Assembly: GCA_030595485.1 (NCBI GenBank)
Contig: JAUVDE010000175.1
Span: 1 to 7,051, forward strand
Source: Draconibacterium sp.
GTDB taxonomy: Bacteria > Bacteroidota > Bacteroidia > Bacteroidales > Prolixibacteraceae
Direction: 5' to 3'
Length of the DNA stretch: 7,051 nt
How positions within the stretch are numbered: the stretch's first letter is position 1; each line of letters opens with the position of its first letter. Position numbers and translations under genes: made by a program. Below the pieces are notes generated by a model. The model made no database searches. It was not told the origin of the DNA and worked only from the letters and a program-made list of their open reading frames with translations. Shown in pieces: positions 6,760 to 7,051 of the stretch.

Positions 6760-6772
6760 CGAACAACGAACA
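6746..6772. promoter_or_regulatory. Probable ArsR operator over the -7 element
   Basis: TGTTCG at 6746-6751 and its reverse complement CGAACA at 6760-6765 form a perfect palindrome. Its 8-base centre is exactly the -7 element TAATTTTG. A second CGAACA half-site follows at 6767-6772, one base later. A dimer bound here would block RNA polymerase, as expected for an autoregulated ArsR-family repressor. The symmetry and position are seen directly; binding by the adjacent gene product is inferred. Confidence 0.65.
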
Positions 6773-6774
6773 TG

Positions 6775-6781
6775 AAGGAGG
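6775..6781 (+). promoter_or_regulatory. Strong Shine-Dalgarno sequence
   Basis: AAGGAGG lies six bases before ATG 6788 and fixes that start. It stands out because none of the other genes in this window has a recognisable Shine-Dalgarno sequence, which is normal for Bacteroidota. Confidence 0.85.
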
Positions 6782-6787
6782 TTTTAG

Positions 6788-7051
6788 ATGGAAGTACAAA
6801 TATTTACAGATGAACAACAAAAAATTGCACGCTATGCAAAAGCATTGGGGCATCCGGTAAGAGTGTATGTATTGCAGCTATTAGGTAAACAAAGTTGTTG
6901 TTATAGTGGCGATTTAAGCGACGAACTACCAATTGCTAAATCAACACTTTCGCAGCATTTAAAAGAATTAAAAGATGCTGGCTTAATACAGGGCGAAATT
7001 GAAGCACCGCGTGTAAAGTATTGTCTAAACAAAGCAAACTGGGCAGAAGCA
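6788..7051 (+). CDS. ArsR-family winged-helix transcriptional regulator, N-terminal part
   Basis: Eighty-eight codons are present and the frame is open at the right edge. Family proteins are usually about 100-120 residues, so most of the gene is here. Residues 11-33 match the first ArsR helices (AKALGHPVRVYVLQLL at 17-32). The helix-turn-helix lies at about 41-67 with the recognition stretch IAKSTLSQHLKELKDAGLI at 49-67, and the wing follows at about 68-82. Members are dimeric cytoplasmic repressors released by metal ions, arsenite or redox/sulfur signals. A cysteine pair, C37-C38, lies where classical ArsR has its CxC metalloid motif (ELCVCDL), and C79 is in the wing, so thiophilic ligand or redox sensing is plausible but unproven. 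It has its own promoter, operator-like palindrome and Shine-Dalgarno sequence. The genes it controls probably follow downstream, outside the window. Confidence 0.9.
   Translation, partial: MEVQIFTDEQQKIARYAKALGHPVRVYVLQLLGKQSCCYSGDLSDELPIAKSTLSQHLKELKDAGLIQGEIEAPRVKYCLNKANWAEA

Noticed and set aside
6772..6813. Short overlapping frame of 13 codons (ATG 6772 to TGA 6811-6813) that includes the Shine-Dalgarno sequence of the ArsR gene
   Set aside because: It has no ribosome site of its own, overlaps the regulator's start in another frame, and its ATG arises from the operator half-site and the Shine-Dalgarno region.
1..7051. A novel defence, mobile or multi-gene system
   Set aside because: All complete genes belong to known families, are arranged as separate units on alternating strands, and no transposase, integrase, tRNA, CRISPR repeat or toxin-antitoxin pair is visible.

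Overview
The window reads as ordinary chromosomal DNA of a member of the Bacteroidota. The DNA is AT-rich. Most genes lack a Shine-Dalgarno sequence, the first gene carries a signal peptide ending in the N-A-Q pattern common in this phylum, and a TAnnTTTG element (the Bacteroidota -7 promoter consensus) lies just upstream of all six gene starts. The mix of a secreted glycoside hydrolase, HrpB and a long acyl-CoA dehydrogenase would fit a marine or gut Bacteroidales/Marinilabiliales-like organism, but that finer placement is inference.

Layout, left to right. (1) Positions 1-727, minus strand: N-terminal 242 residues of a secreted GH2 glycosidase (beta-galactosidase/beta-glucuronidase type), cut by the left edge. 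(2) 728-946: divergent intergenic region with a candidate promoter for each flanking gene. (3) 947-1486, plus: a RibD C-terminal-domain / dihydrofolate-reductase-like protein. (4) 1487-1570: a small convergent gap filled by an 18-bp perfect inverted repeat built from a 9-bp unit. (5) 1568-4051, minus: full-length ATP-dependent helicase HrpB with a TTG start. (6) 4052-4138: short divergent gap with back-to-back promoter candidates. (7) 4139-4945, plus: TauE/SafE-family membrane permease, possibly leaderless. (8) 4946-5113: intergenic region holding a well-spaced promoter overlapped by an inverted repeat. (9) 5114-6646, plus: acyl-CoA dehydrogenase with a C-terminal extension, followed by a strong intrinsic terminator at 6673-6708. 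(10) 6729-7051, plus: a near-ideal Bacteroidota promoter straddled by a palindrome, a strong Shine-Dalgarno sequence, and the first 88 residues of an ArsR-family repressor, cut by the right edge.

The genes do not form an obvious pathway. Each seems to be its own transcription unit, with alternating strands and its own promoter. I see no mobile element, CRISPR array, RNA gene or defence module, and no credible new multi-gene system. The most informative signals are regulatory: the palindrome whose 8-bp spacer is exactly the -7 element of arsR, the inverted repeat over the acyl-CoA dehydrogenase promoter, and the nested repeat between the DHFR-like gene and hrpB. If there is an inducible system here, it starts with the ArsR gene and lies beyond the right edge.
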